From positions 62,001-126,000 of the forward strand of contig NZ_CP099402.1 in NCBI RefSeq assembly GCF_024721175.1: 64,000 bases of DNA, in the 5' to 3' direction. Within the stretch, counting starts at the first letter, position 1; every line of letters begins with the position of its first letter. The DNA comes from Rhizobium sp. Pop5 (GTDB taxonomy: Bacteria; Pseudomonadota; Alphaproteobacteria; Rhizobiales; Rhizobiaceae). Position numbers and translations under genes: made by a program. The notes below the pieces were generated by a model. The model was not told the DNA's origin, did no database searches, and saw only the letters and a list, made by a program, of their open reading frames with translations. Shown piece by piece: positions 46,494 to 56,284 of the stretch.

Positions 46494-47534
46494 TTACAGC
46501 TGAGCGAGAATGGCGGCGGTGATCGCCTCGGTCCGGTCCTTGCCCGGAACCGTGCCGATGCCACAGCCGGTGGTCCATTCGATCGCCTTGATGATGGTAC
46601 CGGTGGCAGCTTTCTCCCCGAGATGGTCGAGCATCATGGCACCGGACCAGATGGCGGCGATCGGATTGGCGACGCCGAGATGGGCGATATCAGGAGCCGA
46701 TCCGTGCACGGGTTCGAACATCGACGGCGCGCTGCGGCCAGGATTGATGTTGGCCGAGGCGGCAAAGCCGAGCCCGCCCTGGATGGCGGCGCCGAGATCG
46801 GTGAGGATATCGCCGAAGAGATTGGAGGCGACGATCACGTCGAGGCTTTCCGGCGCCATCACCATGCGCGCCGCCATGGCGTCGATATGGTAGCTCGTCA
46901 CCTCCACATCGGTGTATTCTGCGGCAAGCCTTTGGGTGACCTCGTCCCAGAAGACCATCGAATATTTCTGCGCGTTCGACTTCGTCACCGAGGCGAGCTT
47001 GCCGCGGCGGGCACGCGCCTGTTCGAATGCGAAGCGCAGGATGCGCTCGACGCCGGTACGGGTGAAGATGGAGGTCTCCACAGCCACCTCGTCCACCGTG
47101 CCCTGATGGACGCGGCCCCCGGCGCCCGAATATTCGCCCTCGGTGTTTTCGCGGATGCAGAGGATATCGAAGCCTGCGGACCTCAACGGGCCCTGCACGC
47201 CGGGCAACAGGCGATGGGGGCGGATATTGGCATATTGCACGAAGCTCTTGCGGATCGGCAGCAGAAGGCCGTGCAACGATACCGAATCCGGCACCTCGGC
47301 CGGCCATCCCACAGCGCCGAGTAAAATCGCGTCGAAGCCGCGCAGCGTCTCGATGCCGTCGGCCGGCATCATTGTGCCGGTTTCTTTGTAGAAGGCGCAG
47401 GACCAGGGGAATTCCTGACCATCAAGCGTGAAGCCGGTCTTGTCGGCCACCTTCTCAAGTACCGACCAGGCGGCGGCGGTGACATCGCGCCCGATACCGT
47501 CGCCTGGAATGAGAGCGATCCGATAGGTTGTCAT
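46494..47534 (-). CDS. Tartrate/isopropylmalate dehydrogenase-family enzyme (TtuC-like)
   Basis: 346 aa. IALIPGDGIGRDV opens the family; YANIRPHRLLPG, RENTEGEYSGAGGRV and SVTKSNAQKYSMVFWDEV fit tartrate dehydrogenase more than LeuB, and the SNLFGDILTDLGAAIQGGLG block supplies the metal Asps. It would oxidise or decarboxylate a 2-hydroxyacid such as tartrate or D-malate with NAD. The start has GAGGAGG nine bases upstream. It is 13 bp from the ALDH gene. Confidence 0.85.
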   Translation of the reverse strand: MTTYRIALIPGDGIGRDVTAAAWSVLEKVADKTGFTLDGQEFPWSCAFYKETGTMMPADGIETLRGFDAILLGAVGWPAEVPDSVSLHGLLLPIRKSFVQYANIRPHRLLPGVQGPLRSAGFDILCIRENTEGEYSGAGGRVHQGTVDEVAVETSIFTRTGVERILRFAFEQARARRGKLASVTKSNAQKYSMVFWDEVTQRLAAEYTDVEVTSYHIDAMAARMVMAPESLDVIVASNLFGDILTDLGAAIQGGLGFAASANINPGRSAPSMFEPVHGSAPDIAHLGVANPIAAIWSGAMMLDHLGEKAATGTIIKAIEWTTGCGIGTVPGKDRTEAITAAILAQL

Positions 47535-47547
47535 GGCGATATCCTCC

Positions 47548-49011
47548 TCAAAGGCTGATCAAGACGCTCTTGCTCTTGCGGTTGGCATGATAGGCCTCGC
47601 GGCCGAGGTCCTTGCCGATGCCCGACTGCTTGTAGCCACCGGTGGGAAGGATGTGATCGCGCGAGCGGTTGTACCGGTTTACCCAGACCGTTCCGGCCTG
47701 CAGGCGGCGGGTGAGCCGGATCGCCCGGGAAAGGTCGCGGGTGAAGAGCCCCGCGGCAAGGCCGTAGGTCGGATGATCCGCCAGCGCGAGCCCTTCTTCC
47801 TCGTCCCGGAATGTCTGAAGCGTCAGCACGGGGCCGAAAATCTCTTCGGTGATCGCGGGCGAATTCCCGTCGATCCCGACGATCAGGGTCGGCCTGTAGA
47901 AATAGCCGGGGGCATCCATCGGACTGCCGCCGGTCAGGCATTCGCCGCCGGCATCGAGAGCCGCGGAGACGATCGCATGGATGCGATCCTGCTGCTTCTC
48001 GGAAATGATTGGTGAATATTGCGCCGCGCTATCCCAGGTGGGAGCCGAAACGGCGGTCTTCATCCGGGCAGCGATCGCCTCGACGAGCGGGCCGGCTGCG
48101 GCTTCCGCGACGATCAGGCGGGAGCCGGCCACACAGGCCTGGCCGGCATTGCTCATGATCCCGGCGGCAATCGCGGCCGCGGTCTTGTCGAGATCCGCAT
48201 CGGCGAAGACGAGCTGCGGGCTCTTGCCGCCAAGCTCCAGCGTCATCGGCTTGATACCGGTTCGGGCGATGTTTTCCATGATCGCCGATCCCGCCCGCGT
48301 CGAGCCGGTGAAGCTCACCTTGCTGATATCGGGATGGCCCGTTATCGCCGTGCCGGTGACCGGGCCGTCGCCCAGAACGACGTTGATCAGCCCGGCCGGC
48401 AGGCCGGCGCGAAGGGCGAGCTCCGCCAGATAAATGGTCGAAAAGGGCGTCATCTCGGAGGGTTTCAGAACCACCGCATTGCCGGCAGCGAGCGCCGGGC
48501 CGAGCTTCCATGCCGCCATCGATATCGGAAAATTCCACGGCGTGATCGCGCCGACCACGCCATAGGGTTCCGTCATGATCATGCCGAGATTGCCGTCGTC
48601 GGTCGGCACCAGATCGCTGCCCTCCTTGTCGGCGAACTCGGCGAAGAAGCGGATCTGTTCGGCCGAAACCGCTATGTCGCCTTCCACCAGATGACCGACG
48701 GGACGGGTCGACGACAGCGCCTCCAGCCTTGCCAGATGAGGTGCTTCCTGCTCGATCAGATCGGCCCATCGGTGCAGCACCTTCAGGCGCTCGCGCGGGC
48801 GAACGCCGCCCCAGTTGCTGTCTTTCAGCGCCGCCTTCGCCGTTTGAACGGCCTGATCGACCAGATCCTCGCCGGCAACGGGGCAATCGGCATAGGCCCT
48901 GCCGTCGGACGGGCGGCGCATGGGAATGACGCCGTCCGCCGGTATGAGGCGATCTCCAATGAGATGCCCGATGGGAAGGGAAAGACTGTCGGGATCGAAA
49001 CTCAGCGTCAT
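47548..49011 (-). CDS. NAD(P)-dependent aldehyde dehydrogenase
   Basis: 487 aa from the ATG 49009-49011 after [62 protein letters not shown] and [14 protein letters not shown] (catalytic Cys) are all intact. It resembles aldehyde and aminoaldehyde dehydrogenases (PuuC-like). It is a second ALDH in one cluster, so two aldehyde-forming steps are implied. Runs with the TtuC-like and GabD-like genes. Confidence 0.88.
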   Translation of the reverse strand: MTLSFDPDSLSLPIGHLIGDRLIPADGVIPMRRPSDGRAYADCPVAGEDLVDQAVQTAKAALKDSNWGGVRPRERLKVLHRWADLIEQEAPHLARLEALSSTRPVGHLVEGDIAVSAEQIRFFAEFADKEGSDLVPTDDGNLGMIMTEPYGVVGAITPWNFPISMAAWKLGPALAAGNAVVLKPSEMTPFSTIYLAELALRAGLPAGLINVVLGDGPVTGTAITGHPDISKVSFTGSTRAGSAIMENIARTGIKPMTLELGGKSPQLVFADADLDKTAAAIAAGIMSNAGQACVAGSRLIVAEAAAGPLVEAIAARMKTAVSAPTWDSAAQYSPIISEKQQDRIHAIVSAALDAGGECLTGGSPMDAPGYFYRPTLIVGIDGNSPAITEEIFGPVLTLQTFRDEEEGLALADHPTYGLAAGLFTRDLSRAIRLTRRLQAGTVWVNRYNRSRDHILPTGGYKQSGIGKDLGREAYHANRKSKSVLISL

Positions 49012-49102
49012 GGCAATACCTCGGATCACTAAAACGAGGCTAGCCGAACGGCCGAAGTAGCTTGATCCGATGAGGGCGGGGGCGACAGCGGAAAAACCCG
49101 TT

Positions 49103-49119
49103 CTGCCGCCGCCCGGCAG
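49103..49119 (-). terminator. Hairpin downstream of the cupin gene
   Basis: CTGCCG (49103-49108), five-base loop, CGGCAG (49114-49119), 17 bp downstream of the cupin stop on the minus strand. On that strand AACGGGTTTTT follows, giving a short U-run. It would separate the cupin-hydroxyacid-deacylase unit from the aldehyde dehydrogenase unit. Confidence 0.55.
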
Positions 49120-49136
49120 CTTATTGTTTGGCGTCT

Positions 49137-49493
49137 TCAGGCCATGACGGTGACGTAGATCTTGCGGACCGTTTCGATGGTCTTCCAGACGCCGACAAAG
49201 CCCGGCTTCATGACGAAGCTGTCGCCCGCCTTGTAGAGGACGGGATCGCCGCCTTCCCCAGTGATTTCGACGACGCCGGACAGGATGTGGCAGAATTCGA
49301 AGGTCTCACCCTTGATTGAGCGTGTGACGCCCGGAGTGGCTTCCCAGACGCCGGTATGGATCATCTCGCCGCGGGCAACATCCTGCGCCCAGGTCTTGAA
49401 CTCCGGATTCCCCGATATCAGCCGCTCCGGCAGCGGCAGGTTTTCGCGCGGCGCGAAAGAAGGGTTCGGGTCGATGGTCTTCAAAAGCGTCAT
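49137..49493 (-). CDS. Cupin protein (DUF861/EutQ-like)
   Basis: 118 aa from the ATG 49491-49493, with AAAGGAAAAG upstream. GEMIHTGVWEATPGVTRS and EFCHILSGVVEITGEGG form cupin motif 1 with its His, and KAGDSFVMKPGFVGVWKT forms motif 2. Proteins of this family are found next to amine and aldehyde catabolic genes, sometimes called ethanolamine-utilisation-like. A role in acylamine or aldehyde handling or binding is only inferred. Confidence 0.8.
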   Translation of the reverse strand: MTLLKTIDPNPSFAPRENLPLPERLISGNPEFKTWAQDVARGEMIHTGVWEATPGVTRSIKGETFEFCHILSGVVEITGEGGDPVLYKAGDSFVMKPGFVGVWKTIETVRKIYVTVMA

Positions 49494-49518
49494 GGCTTTT
49501 CCTTTCAAGGTTGAACTG

Positions 49519-50442
49519 TCAGTAGCCGCGACGCCGGTCGATCAAGCCAACAGGATCTAATCCGGCACGCATCCGCTTGATGTTGTTGGCGACGGCGCGG
49601 GCAGCACTATGGGGTTGGGTGACGCTCGCGACATGGGGCGTGAGCACGATGCCGGGATGGCTCCAGAAGGCATGGTCCGCGGGCAGCGGCTCCGGATCGG
49701 TGACGTCGATCACCGCACCGGAGAGATGTCCGCGGTCCAGAGCCGCAATCAGGGCATCGTGGTCGAGCTGCGGCCCGCGGCCGGTATGAACGAGCGCCGC
49801 ACCCTGCGGCAGGCGGGCGAAGAGGCCGGCGTTGAGAAAGCCGCGGGTTTCATCGGTCAGCGGCAGGAGGCAGACCAGAATGTCGGTCTCGGCCAGCATG
49901 GTCTTGAGGCCAGTGTCTCCGGCGTAGCACGTCACTCCATCGAGATCGCGGGCCGACCGGCTCCAGCCCGAGAGCGGAAAACCGAAAGGCTGCAGCCGCT
50001 CGAGCACGGCCTGGCCGAGAACGCCAAGGCCGAGCACGCCGATGCGACGTTCCGCAGCCTGAAGCTGCGGCAAGGCCTTCCAGACCCGATCGCGCTGCTG
50101 GTCGAGATAGGCGGGCAGGTTGCGGTGGAGCGCCAGCACGGCAAGCGCGACATATTCCTGCATCATGCGCACGATGCCTTCCTCGACCATGCGCACCACC
50201 TTCACATGATCGGGCACCTCGCCGATCTGGAACTGATCGACGCCGGCGCCGATGGAAAACAGAACTTCGAGATTGCGGTAGCGGGCGAGGTCGGCGGGAA
50301 CCGTCCAGCTGATCAGGTAGCGCACAGCATCCGGATCGACGGTCTGAGGCTCCATCGAGAAAGGCAGATCCGGCAATTCGCGCGCGAAGATTTCCTGGAA
50401 GACGGCACCGCGGCGCGCATCGGAATTGAAGAGAAAGGTCAT
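49519..50442 (-). CDS. D-2-hydroxyacid dehydrogenase (GhrA-like)
   Basis: 307 aa from ATG 50440-50442. [20 protein letters not shown] is the cofactor loop; [19 protein letters not shown] and the [16 protein letters not shown] end with the catalytic His fit the glyoxylate/hydroxypyruvate reductase A type. It may reduce a 2-oxo acid or oxidise a 2-hydroxyacid made by the neighbouring pathway. It starts 25 bp before the cupin gene's upstream end and reads with it. Confidence 0.85.
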   Translation of the reverse strand: MTFLFNSDARRGAVFQEIFARELPDLPFSMEPQTVDPDAVRYLISWTVPADLARYRNLEVLFSIGAGVDQFQIGEVPDHVKVVRMVEEGIVRMMQEYVALAVLALHRNLPAYLDQQRDRVWKALPQLQAAERRIGVLGLGVLGQAVLERLQPFGFPLSGWSRSARDLDGVTCYAGDTGLKTMLAETDILVCLLPLTDETRGFLNAGLFARLPQGAALVHTGRGPQLDHDALIAALDRGHLSGAVIDVTDPEPLPADHAFWSHPGIVLTPHVASVTQPHSAARAVANNIKRMRAGLDPVGLIDRRRGY

Positions 50443-50467
50443 CGTCCGGAATCCTCGTCTCGGGAAA

Positions 50468-51640
50468 TCAGGCGCGGCAGCGGACGGCAAGCGCCTCGAC
50501 CATCGCCTGGCAGGCGGCAAGCTCGCTCGTCAGGATGAACTCGTCCGGCTTATGGGCACGGGCGATATCGCCCGGACCGCAGATGATCGCGTCCACGCCC
50601 GCGCGCTGGTAAAGGCCGGCTTCTGTGCCGTAGCTAACGGCCGCGAGCGGTGCCTTGCCCGTCAACTCCTGCAGGAGATCGGCGAGCGGTGCGCCTTTTG
50701 GCAGCGAGAGAGCCGGATAGCTGCTGAGCACATCCCATTCGACGGCAACCTCCTGGGTCCTCAGGGCCTCCGCGGCCTCGCGCACACGGGCGAGCAGGGA
50801 GAGGGGATCGACGCCGGATATCGCCCGCGCCTCCACTTCCAGTGTGCAGAGATCGGGAATGACGTTGACGGCCTGGCCGCCACAGATGGTTCCAGCCTGC
50901 AGGGATGAATAGGGCGGTTCGAAGGCGTCGTCGAAAGGCCCTTGAGTGAGACCCTGCGCCGTCGAAATCGCCGCGTTCAGCACGTCGGCCATGGCGTGCA
51001 CGGCGTTGAGACCGAGATCGGGCCGGGAGGAATGGCCGGTGCGGCCCTTGACGGTGATGCGGGCGGCGGCCTTGCCCTTGTGGGCGAGGATTGCCTGCAT
51101 GCCGCTCGGTTCGCCGATCACCGCACCGAGCGGGCGCGCGCAGAGATCGGGCAGCCGGGCAAGCAGGTGAGGCACGCCGCGGCAGCCTGCCTCCTCGTCA
51201 TAGGAAAAGGCGAGGTGGACCGGGCGGGCGAGGGGGCTCGCGACCAACGACGGCACGGCGGCGAGCACGGCGGCGAGGAAGCCTTTCATGTCGGACGTGC
51301 CGCGCCCGAAAAGCCGCTCACCTTCGCCTCTCAGCACGAAGGGATCGGAACTCCAGCCCGCCTCGCTGGCGGGAACGACATCCATGTGGCCGGAAAGGAT
51401 GTAGCCCGGTCTGTCGGAGGGGCCGATGGTCGCAATGAGATTGGCCCGGTCGCCCTCGGGACCGGGAAGAATAAGGGCTTCGATCCCGAAGGAGCGGAGA
51501 TAGGCATCGATCCAGCCGACGATGGCGCCATTGGACGTGCCGACGACGGAGGGAAAGCCGATCAGCTTTTGGAGGATCTCGACCGCGGAGGTGGCCGGCA
51601 GGGCCTTGGACGGTCGATCAGCGCTGACGGGAGAAGACAT
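50468..51640 (-). CDS. ArgE/DapE-family deacylase (M20 peptidase-like)
   Basis: 390 aa from ATG 51638-51640, after AGAGGTTGG; earlier frame is non-family. [15 protein letters not shown] and [17 protein letters not shown] carry the metal ligands and the acidic catalytic residue, [18 protein letters not shown] the Glu pair and [20 protein letters not shown] the dimerisation start. It is closest in layout to acetylornithine deacetylase. In this cluster it may release acetyl or another acyl group from an amine or amino acid. Confidence 0.85.
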   Translation of the reverse strand: MSSPVSADRPSKALPATSAVEILQKLIGFPSVVGTSNGAIVGWIDAYLRSFGIEALILPGPEGDRANLIATIGPSDRPGYILSGHMDVVPASEAGWSSDPFVLRGEGERLFGRGTSDMKGFLAAVLAAVPSLVASPLARPVHLAFSYDEEAGCRGVPHLLARLPDLCARPLGAVIGEPSGMQAILAHKGKAAARITVKGRTGHSSRPDLGLNAVHAMADVLNAAISTAQGLTQGPFDDAFEPPYSSLQAGTICGGQAVNVIPDLCTLEVEARAISGVDPLSLLARVREAAEALRTQEVAVEWDVLSSYPALSLPKGAPLADLLQELTGKAPLAAVSYGTEAGLYQRAGVDAIICGPGDIARAHKPDEFILTSELAACQAMVEALAVRCRA

Positions 51641-51860
51641 TCCCAACCTCTTGAGTGAACGGCGACACCGCCGACTGGAATCTTTTCCAGGACGCAAGGC
51701 TTTAGATGCCGAAAGCTTCACCGATTTGGTTGATTGTTGCGCCGGCGTGGGATTCACCAGCGATTTCTGCTGACGGGTTTCCTATAGTCTCTCCTGGGAG
51801 AGGACGTCCGGCCATGCGTTTGGCCGGCGTTGCCATGGGGATCAATTCTGGAGGAAGCGC

Positions 51861-52757
51861 GTGGTCGCTGGGAAATCGAAACTGGTCGACAGCTTCGAGA
51901 TGCGCATCGCCGACATCAATACGGTCGATCTCGAACAGTTGCATGCCCTGTCGATCGGCGTGGGCTGGCCGCACCGCGCCGATGATTGGCAATTCGTTCG
52001 CGAGCTCGGCAAGGGCGTAGTCGCGCTTGACGAAGTCGACCGCGTTCTCGGATCGGCCATGTGGTTTCCCTATGGCGAGGATTTCGCCACGATCGGCCTC
52101 GTCATCACCTCGCCGCGCCTGCAGGCCCGGGGCGCCGGCCAATGGCTGATGGACTACGTCCTCACCGAGATTCCCCAGCGCAATCTGGGCCTCAACTCCA
52201 CGCGGGCGGCGAAACGCCTCTATCATTCCCTCGATTTCACCACGGAAGCCGTCGTCTCCCAATGTCAGGGCGAGGCTTTCTCTCCCGCTTCCGCGGAAAC
52301 GCCGCCCGGCGCCGAACTTCGCGCGCTCGATATCTCCGATCTCACGGCGATTGCCGCCCTGGACCGGGAGGCCTTCGGCGCCGATCGCACCGCGCTCCTT
52401 TCCCGGATCCTTCCTTCGTCCAGCGGCTTCGGGTTGACACGCGACGGAAAGATCGAGGCCTTTTCCTTCTGCCGGCGGTTCGGCCGCGGCCATGTCATCG
52501 GCCCGGTGGCGGCCTCAAGTGATGCGGATGCCATCGCCGTCATCCGCCCGCACGCCGTCGAGCACGCGGGCAAATTCCTGCGGCTCGACACACGGGAGAA
52601 AAGCGGAGCTTTTTCCGACTTCCTCGCCCAATGCGGCCTTTCCGTTTTCGACACCGTCACCACCATGTCGCGCGGCCGCCCGTGGCTGGCGGTTCGGGAA
52701 CGCAGGCATGCGGCCACGCCGAAAATATACGCATTGGCCGGTCACGCACTCGGCTGA
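51861..52757 (+). CDS. Two-domain GNAT acetyltransferase (paralog 2)
   Basis: 298 aa from the GTG at 51861, after GGAGGAAGC. Domain 1 includes GWPHRADDWQFVRELGKG and LQARGAGQWLMDYVL, domain 2 includes LDREAFGADRTALLSRIL and FGRGHVIGPVAASSD, matching the same blocks in the protein at 41843. The end ALAGHALG-stop recurs at 58312-58338. It is divergent from the ArgE-like gene and may act with it as an acylation/deacylation pair. Substrate unknown. Confidence 0.8.
   Translation: MVAGKSKLVDSFEMRIADINTVDLEQLHALSIGVGWPHRADDWQFVRELGKGVVALDEVDRVLGSAMWFPYGEDFATIGLVITSPRLQARGAGQWLMDYVLTEIPQRNLGLNSTRAAKRLYHSLDFTTEAVVSQCQGEAFSPASAETPPGAELRALDISDLTAIAALDREAFGADRTALLSRILPSSSGFGLTRDGKIEAFSFCRRFGRGHVIGPVAASSDADAIAVIRPHAVEHAGKFLRLDTREKSGAFSDFLAQCGLSVFDTVTTMSRGRPWLAVRERRHAATPKIYALAGHALG
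52731..52757 (+). repeat. 27-bp repeat, acetyltransferase 3' end (copy 1)
   Basis: The last nine codons of the acetyltransferase, GCATTGGCCGGTCACGC then (A/G)CT(C/T)GGCTGA, recur at 58312-58338 with two synonymous changes. Confidence 0.85.
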
Positions 52758-53019
52758 CCCGAATCCGACCATGGGGCACAACGTCCCCATCAATCCTGAT
52801 TGTTCAGGCTACCCGTGATCTTTCCCAGTCAGGCCGGCGAACCGCCGTGTATGCTACCGTAAAATACGTTGGTGAGGCAGCGTGCTCCGCTTATGCTGCA
52901 ACTGCTAAGAGGGCGTGTGGCCGCAGCGCCGCCATAGGCCAGCAATGCACGAGGATCGAGACTATCACCCAGCATTAAGTCTTTGAGCTTCCGCCGAGAG
53001 CGGTGAGCAGGAGGTTGGC

Positions 53020-55266
53020 ATGCGGTATCCTTCCTATCTCCCCAAGCTTGATTACGTCACGCACTTACGCCCAGCCGGTTTTGCTTTCGATTATGTCAGG
53101 GACGCCGCAGAGCGCAGCGTCCTCTACTGGGATGTGATGCGTCAGCGCGGCAATCAATATCGGGTCCATTCCGAAGCGGCAGCCCCGCATGTATTGAGCT
53201 TCACACCCGAGGTTCTTCTCGATGGGCGCACGCTGGAGCGGCCCGTCAACTATGCGCTGGTCCGCATCGTTCCACCTGAAGGCACAGAGATCGACGAGAC
53301 GCGCCGGCCCTTCGTCGTCGTCGATCCGCGTGCCGGGCACGGGCCGGGTATCGGCGGTTTCAAGGCCGACAGCGAAATCGGGGTCACGTTGAAAGCCGGA
53401 CACCCCTGCTATTTCATCGGCTTCCTTCCGGAGCCGGTGGCCGGCCAGACGATCGAGGATATTGCGCTTGCCGAAGCGATCTTTCTGGAAAAGGTCATTG
53501 CGTTGCATCCCGACGCCGATGCCAAGCCCTGTGTGATCGGCAACTGCCAGGCCGGCTGGGCTGTGATGATGCTGGCCGCCATGCGCCCGGAACTCTTCGG
53601 CTCGATCATCATTGCCGGGGCGCCCCTTTCATACTGGGCGGGTGAACGCGGCAAATATCCGATGCGCTATACCGGCGGCCTGCTCGGCGGCTCCTGGCTG
53701 ACGGCGCTTGCCGGCGATCTCGGCCACGGGAAGTTCGACGGCGCCTGGCTGGTGCAGAATTTCGAGAACCAGAACCCCGCCAATACGCTCTGGACCAAGC
53801 AATATAACCTCTATTCCAGGATCGACACCGAAGCGCCGCGCTATCTCGGCTTCGAGCAATGGTGGGGCAATCACGTCAATCTCAATGCCGCGGAAATTCA
53901 GTTCATCGTCGACGAACTCTTCGTCAGCAACAATCTCGCCGCCGGCCATATAAAGACCTCGAAGGGCGAGGCGATCGATCTCCGGAATATCCGCGCGCCC
54001 GTTGTGGTCTTCTGCTCCAAGGGAGACAATATCACCCCGCCTGCCCAGGCCCTCGGCTGGATCACCGATCTCTATGACAGCGTCAACGAAATCCGCTCGC
54101 ACGGGCAGACGATCGTCTACACGGTGCATGAAAAGATCGGCCATCTCGGCATCTTCGTCTCCGCCGGCGTCGCCCGCAAGGAGCACGGGGAATTCTCCAG
54201 CAATATCGACCTGATCGACGCGCTGCCGCCCGGCCTCTACGAGGCCATTTTCGAAGCCAAGACCGATGCGACCGTCGGCGGCGACCTGGTCGAGGGCGAC
54301 TGGATCATGCGCTGCGAGGAAAGGACGCTGGACGATATCCGTGCGCTCGGCTGCAACAATGCCGCCGATAACAGGCGCTTTGCGACGGCAGCCAAGGTCT
54401 CGGAGATCAACCTGTCGCTCTACCGCACCTTCGCTCAGCCCTTCGTGCGCGCGCTGGTTTCGGAACACGTGGCCGAAGAAATGCGCAGGATGCATCCGCT
54501 CCGGCTGCAATATGAGCTGTTTTCCGATCTCAATCCCTGGATGTCGCGCATCGCCGACCTCGCCGTCGATGTGGCGGAGGAGCGCCATCCCGTCGTTGCC
54601 GGCAATCCCTTCCTCGCCCTGGAGCAAATCTTTTCGCGCCAGATCGTTGCCGGGCTCGATGCATGGCGTGAAGGCATCGAGACACTCAGCGAGGCGGCGT
54701 TCCTCACCATCTATGGGTCTCCGTTCCTGCAGGCGGCAGTCGGCATAAATCCGGCGGACGAGAGACCGCAGCGGCGCGGGAGCAAGACCGGATTGCATGC
54801 ACAGGCGCTGAAAGCGCGCATCGAGGAACTGAGAGCCCAGATGGACAAGGGCGGCCTGAAGGAGGGCTTGGCGCGCAGCCTGCTCTATGTCGCCATGGCG
54901 AACGGTGCGGCCGACGAACGCGGTTTTGCCGCCATCCGTCGGATGCGGCGCACCAAAGACGGAATGCCGGCGATGACGCTTGCCGAATTCAAGGCCCTGA
55001 TCCGCGACCAGTTCCTCATGCTCGTCATCGACGAGCAGGCGGCCGTCGATGCGATCCCGCATCTCCTGCCGGCAGACGAGGACGATCGTCGCCACGCTTT
55101 GTCCTCGCTCCGCGAGGTGTTGAATGCGCGCGGCGCCCTCTCCGGTGAGGCCGAACAGCGCTGGCAGAAGATCGTCAGCCTCTTCGGCCTTTCGCAAGCG
55201 CCGCTTGCGGGGCCGGTTTCGCCGGACAGCCCCACGCCGCTCAGGGCAGTCAGGCGCGTGAAATAG
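53020..55266 (+). CDS. DUF3141 protein, first gene of pta-ackA-fabI operon
   Basis: 748 aa. The region up to about 390 looks like an alpha/beta-hydrolase of the poly-hydroxybutyrate synthase type: VVVDPRAGHGPGIGGFK, then VIGNCQAGWAVMMLAAMRP, where the nucleophile position is Cys in GNCQAG, and a late VHEKIGHLGIFVSAG with the catalytic His. The C-terminal half, helical, has no named domain. In Sinorhizobium meliloti a gene of this kind is the first of an orfA-pta-ackA-fabI operon. The start follows GCAGGAGG. It may bind or hydrolyse acyl-CoA or a polyester. Confidence 0.85.
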   Translation: MRYPSYLPKLDYVTHLRPAGFAFDYVRDAAERSVLYWDVMRQRGNQYRVHSEAAAPHVLSFTPEVLLDGRTLERPVNYALVRIVPPEGTEIDETRRPFVVVDPRAGHGPGIGGFKADSEIGVTLKAGHPCYFIGFLPEPVAGQTIEDIALAEAIFLEKVIALHPDADAKPCVIGNCQAGWAVMMLAAMRPELFGSIIIAGAPLSYWAGERGKYPMRYTGGLLGGSWLTALAGDLGHGKFDGAWLVQNFENQNPANTLWTKQYNLYSRIDTEAPRYLGFEQWWGNHVNLNAAEIQFIVDELFVSNNLAAGHIKTSKGEAIDLRNIRAPVVVFCSKGDNITPPAQALGWITDLYDSVNEIRSHGQTIVYTVHEKIGHLGIFVSAGVARKEHGEFSSNIDLIDALPPGLYEAIFEAKTDATVGGDLVEGDWIMRCEERTLDDIRALGCNNAADNRRFATAAKVSEINLSLYRTFAQPFVRALVSEHVAEEMRRMHPLRLQYELFSDLNPWMSRIADLAVDVAEERHPVVAGNPFLALEQIFSRQIVAGLDAWREGIETLSEAAFLTIYGSPFLQAAVGINPADERPQRRGSKTGLHAQALKARIEELRAQMDKGGLKEGLARSLLYVAMANGAADERGFAAIRRMRRTKDGMPAMTLAEFKALIRDQFLMLVIDEQAAVDAIPHLLPADEDDRRHALSSLREVLNARGALSGEAEQRWQKIVSLFGLSQAPLAGPVSPDSPTPLRAVRRVK

Positions 55267-55314
55267 CCGACCGATCGGGACTTGATCGTGTCTTTCAAGA
55301 GGGAGCACAGGCAC

Positions 55315-56280
55315 ATGCCGGATTGGGAAAACACTGGCGAAGCCAGGCGGCACGAGAAGTATGAACGGCTGATCGCCAAGGCCAGGCAGGCGCCTCGGAT
55401 GACGACCGTCGTTGCTCATCCCTGCGACGAGGCATCGTTGCGCGGGGCTGTCGAGGCGGCCGAAAACGGACTGATGCGTCCGATCCTTGTCGGGCCGGCG
55501 GAAAAAATACGAACGGCCGCAAAGGCCCATGCCATCGATATCTCGCCCTTCGAGCTGGTCGACACCCCGCACAGTGACGCGGCCGCCGCCAAAGCCGTGG
55601 AGATTATCCGTGAGGGCCGTGCTGACCTGTTGATGAAGGGAAGTCTGCACACCGACGAGCTGATGCGAGCGGTGACCTCGTCGACGACAGGCTTGAGAAC
55701 CGCACGGCGGATCAGCCATGTGTTCGTGATGGACGTTCCGAACTATGCCGAAACGCTCTTCATCACCGACGCAGCCATCAACATCGCCCCCGATCTCGAT
55801 GCCAAGCGCGATATCATCCAGAACGCCATCGATCTTTTCACCGGGATCGGTCTCGGCACGCCGCGGGTGGCGATCCTTTCGGCGGTCGAGACGGTCACTT
55901 TGAAGATCCCGTCGACGATCGACGCGGCGGCATTGTGCAAGATGGCCGAGCGCGGTCAGATCACGGGCGGCATCCTCGACGGACCGCTCGCCTTCGACAA
56001 TGCGATCGATCCGGAAGCTGCAAGGATCAAAGGCATCCACTCTGAGGTCGCCGGCCGGGCGCAGATCCTCGTCGTTCCCAATCTCGAGGCCGGCAACATG
56101 CTGGCGAAGAACCTGACCTTCCTGGCCCGGGCGGATGCGGCAGGTATCGTCCTTGGTGCGCGCGTGCCGATCATCCTGACGTCGCGGGCTGATAACGTGC
56201 GGGCGCGTCTCGCCTCCTGCGCCGTCGGCGTATTGTTTGCCGAAGCGCGCCGCCGCACGGCGCCGATACAGGGTGGTTGA
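55315..56280 (+). CDS. pta: Phosphate acetyltransferase (Pta, short form)
   Basis: 321 aa from ATG 55315 after GAGGGAGCACAG; an upstream TTG at 55282 is less likely. [19 protein letters not shown] is the start of the PTA_PTB domain, and [19 protein letters not shown] and [14 protein letters not shown] are its core blocks. It lacks the N-terminal DRTGG extension of Pta from E. coli, as in other short Pta/Ptb proteins. With AckA it interconverts acetyl-CoA and acetate. The stop is 4 bp before ackA. Confidence 0.88.
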   Translation: MPDWENTGEARRHEKYERLIAKARQAPRMTTVVAHPCDEASLRGAVEAAENGLMRPILVGPAEKIRTAAKAHAIDISPFELVDTPHSDAAAAKAVEIIREGRADLLMKGSLHTDELMRAVTSSTTGLRTARRISHVFVMDVPNYAETLFITDAAINIAPDLDAKRDIIQNAIDLFTGIGLGTPRVAILSAVETVTLKIPSTIDAAALCKMAERGQITGGILDGPLAFDNAIDPEAARIKGIHSEVAGRAQILVVPNLEAGNMLAKNLTFLARADAAGIVLGARVPIILTSRADNVRARLASCAVGVLFAEARRRTAPIQGG

Positions 56281-56284
56281 TGCC

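Noticed and set aside
52758..53019. Possible PhoB box upstream of the DUF3141 gene
   Set aside because: No pair of CTGTCAT-like repeats with the right spacing could be found by eye.
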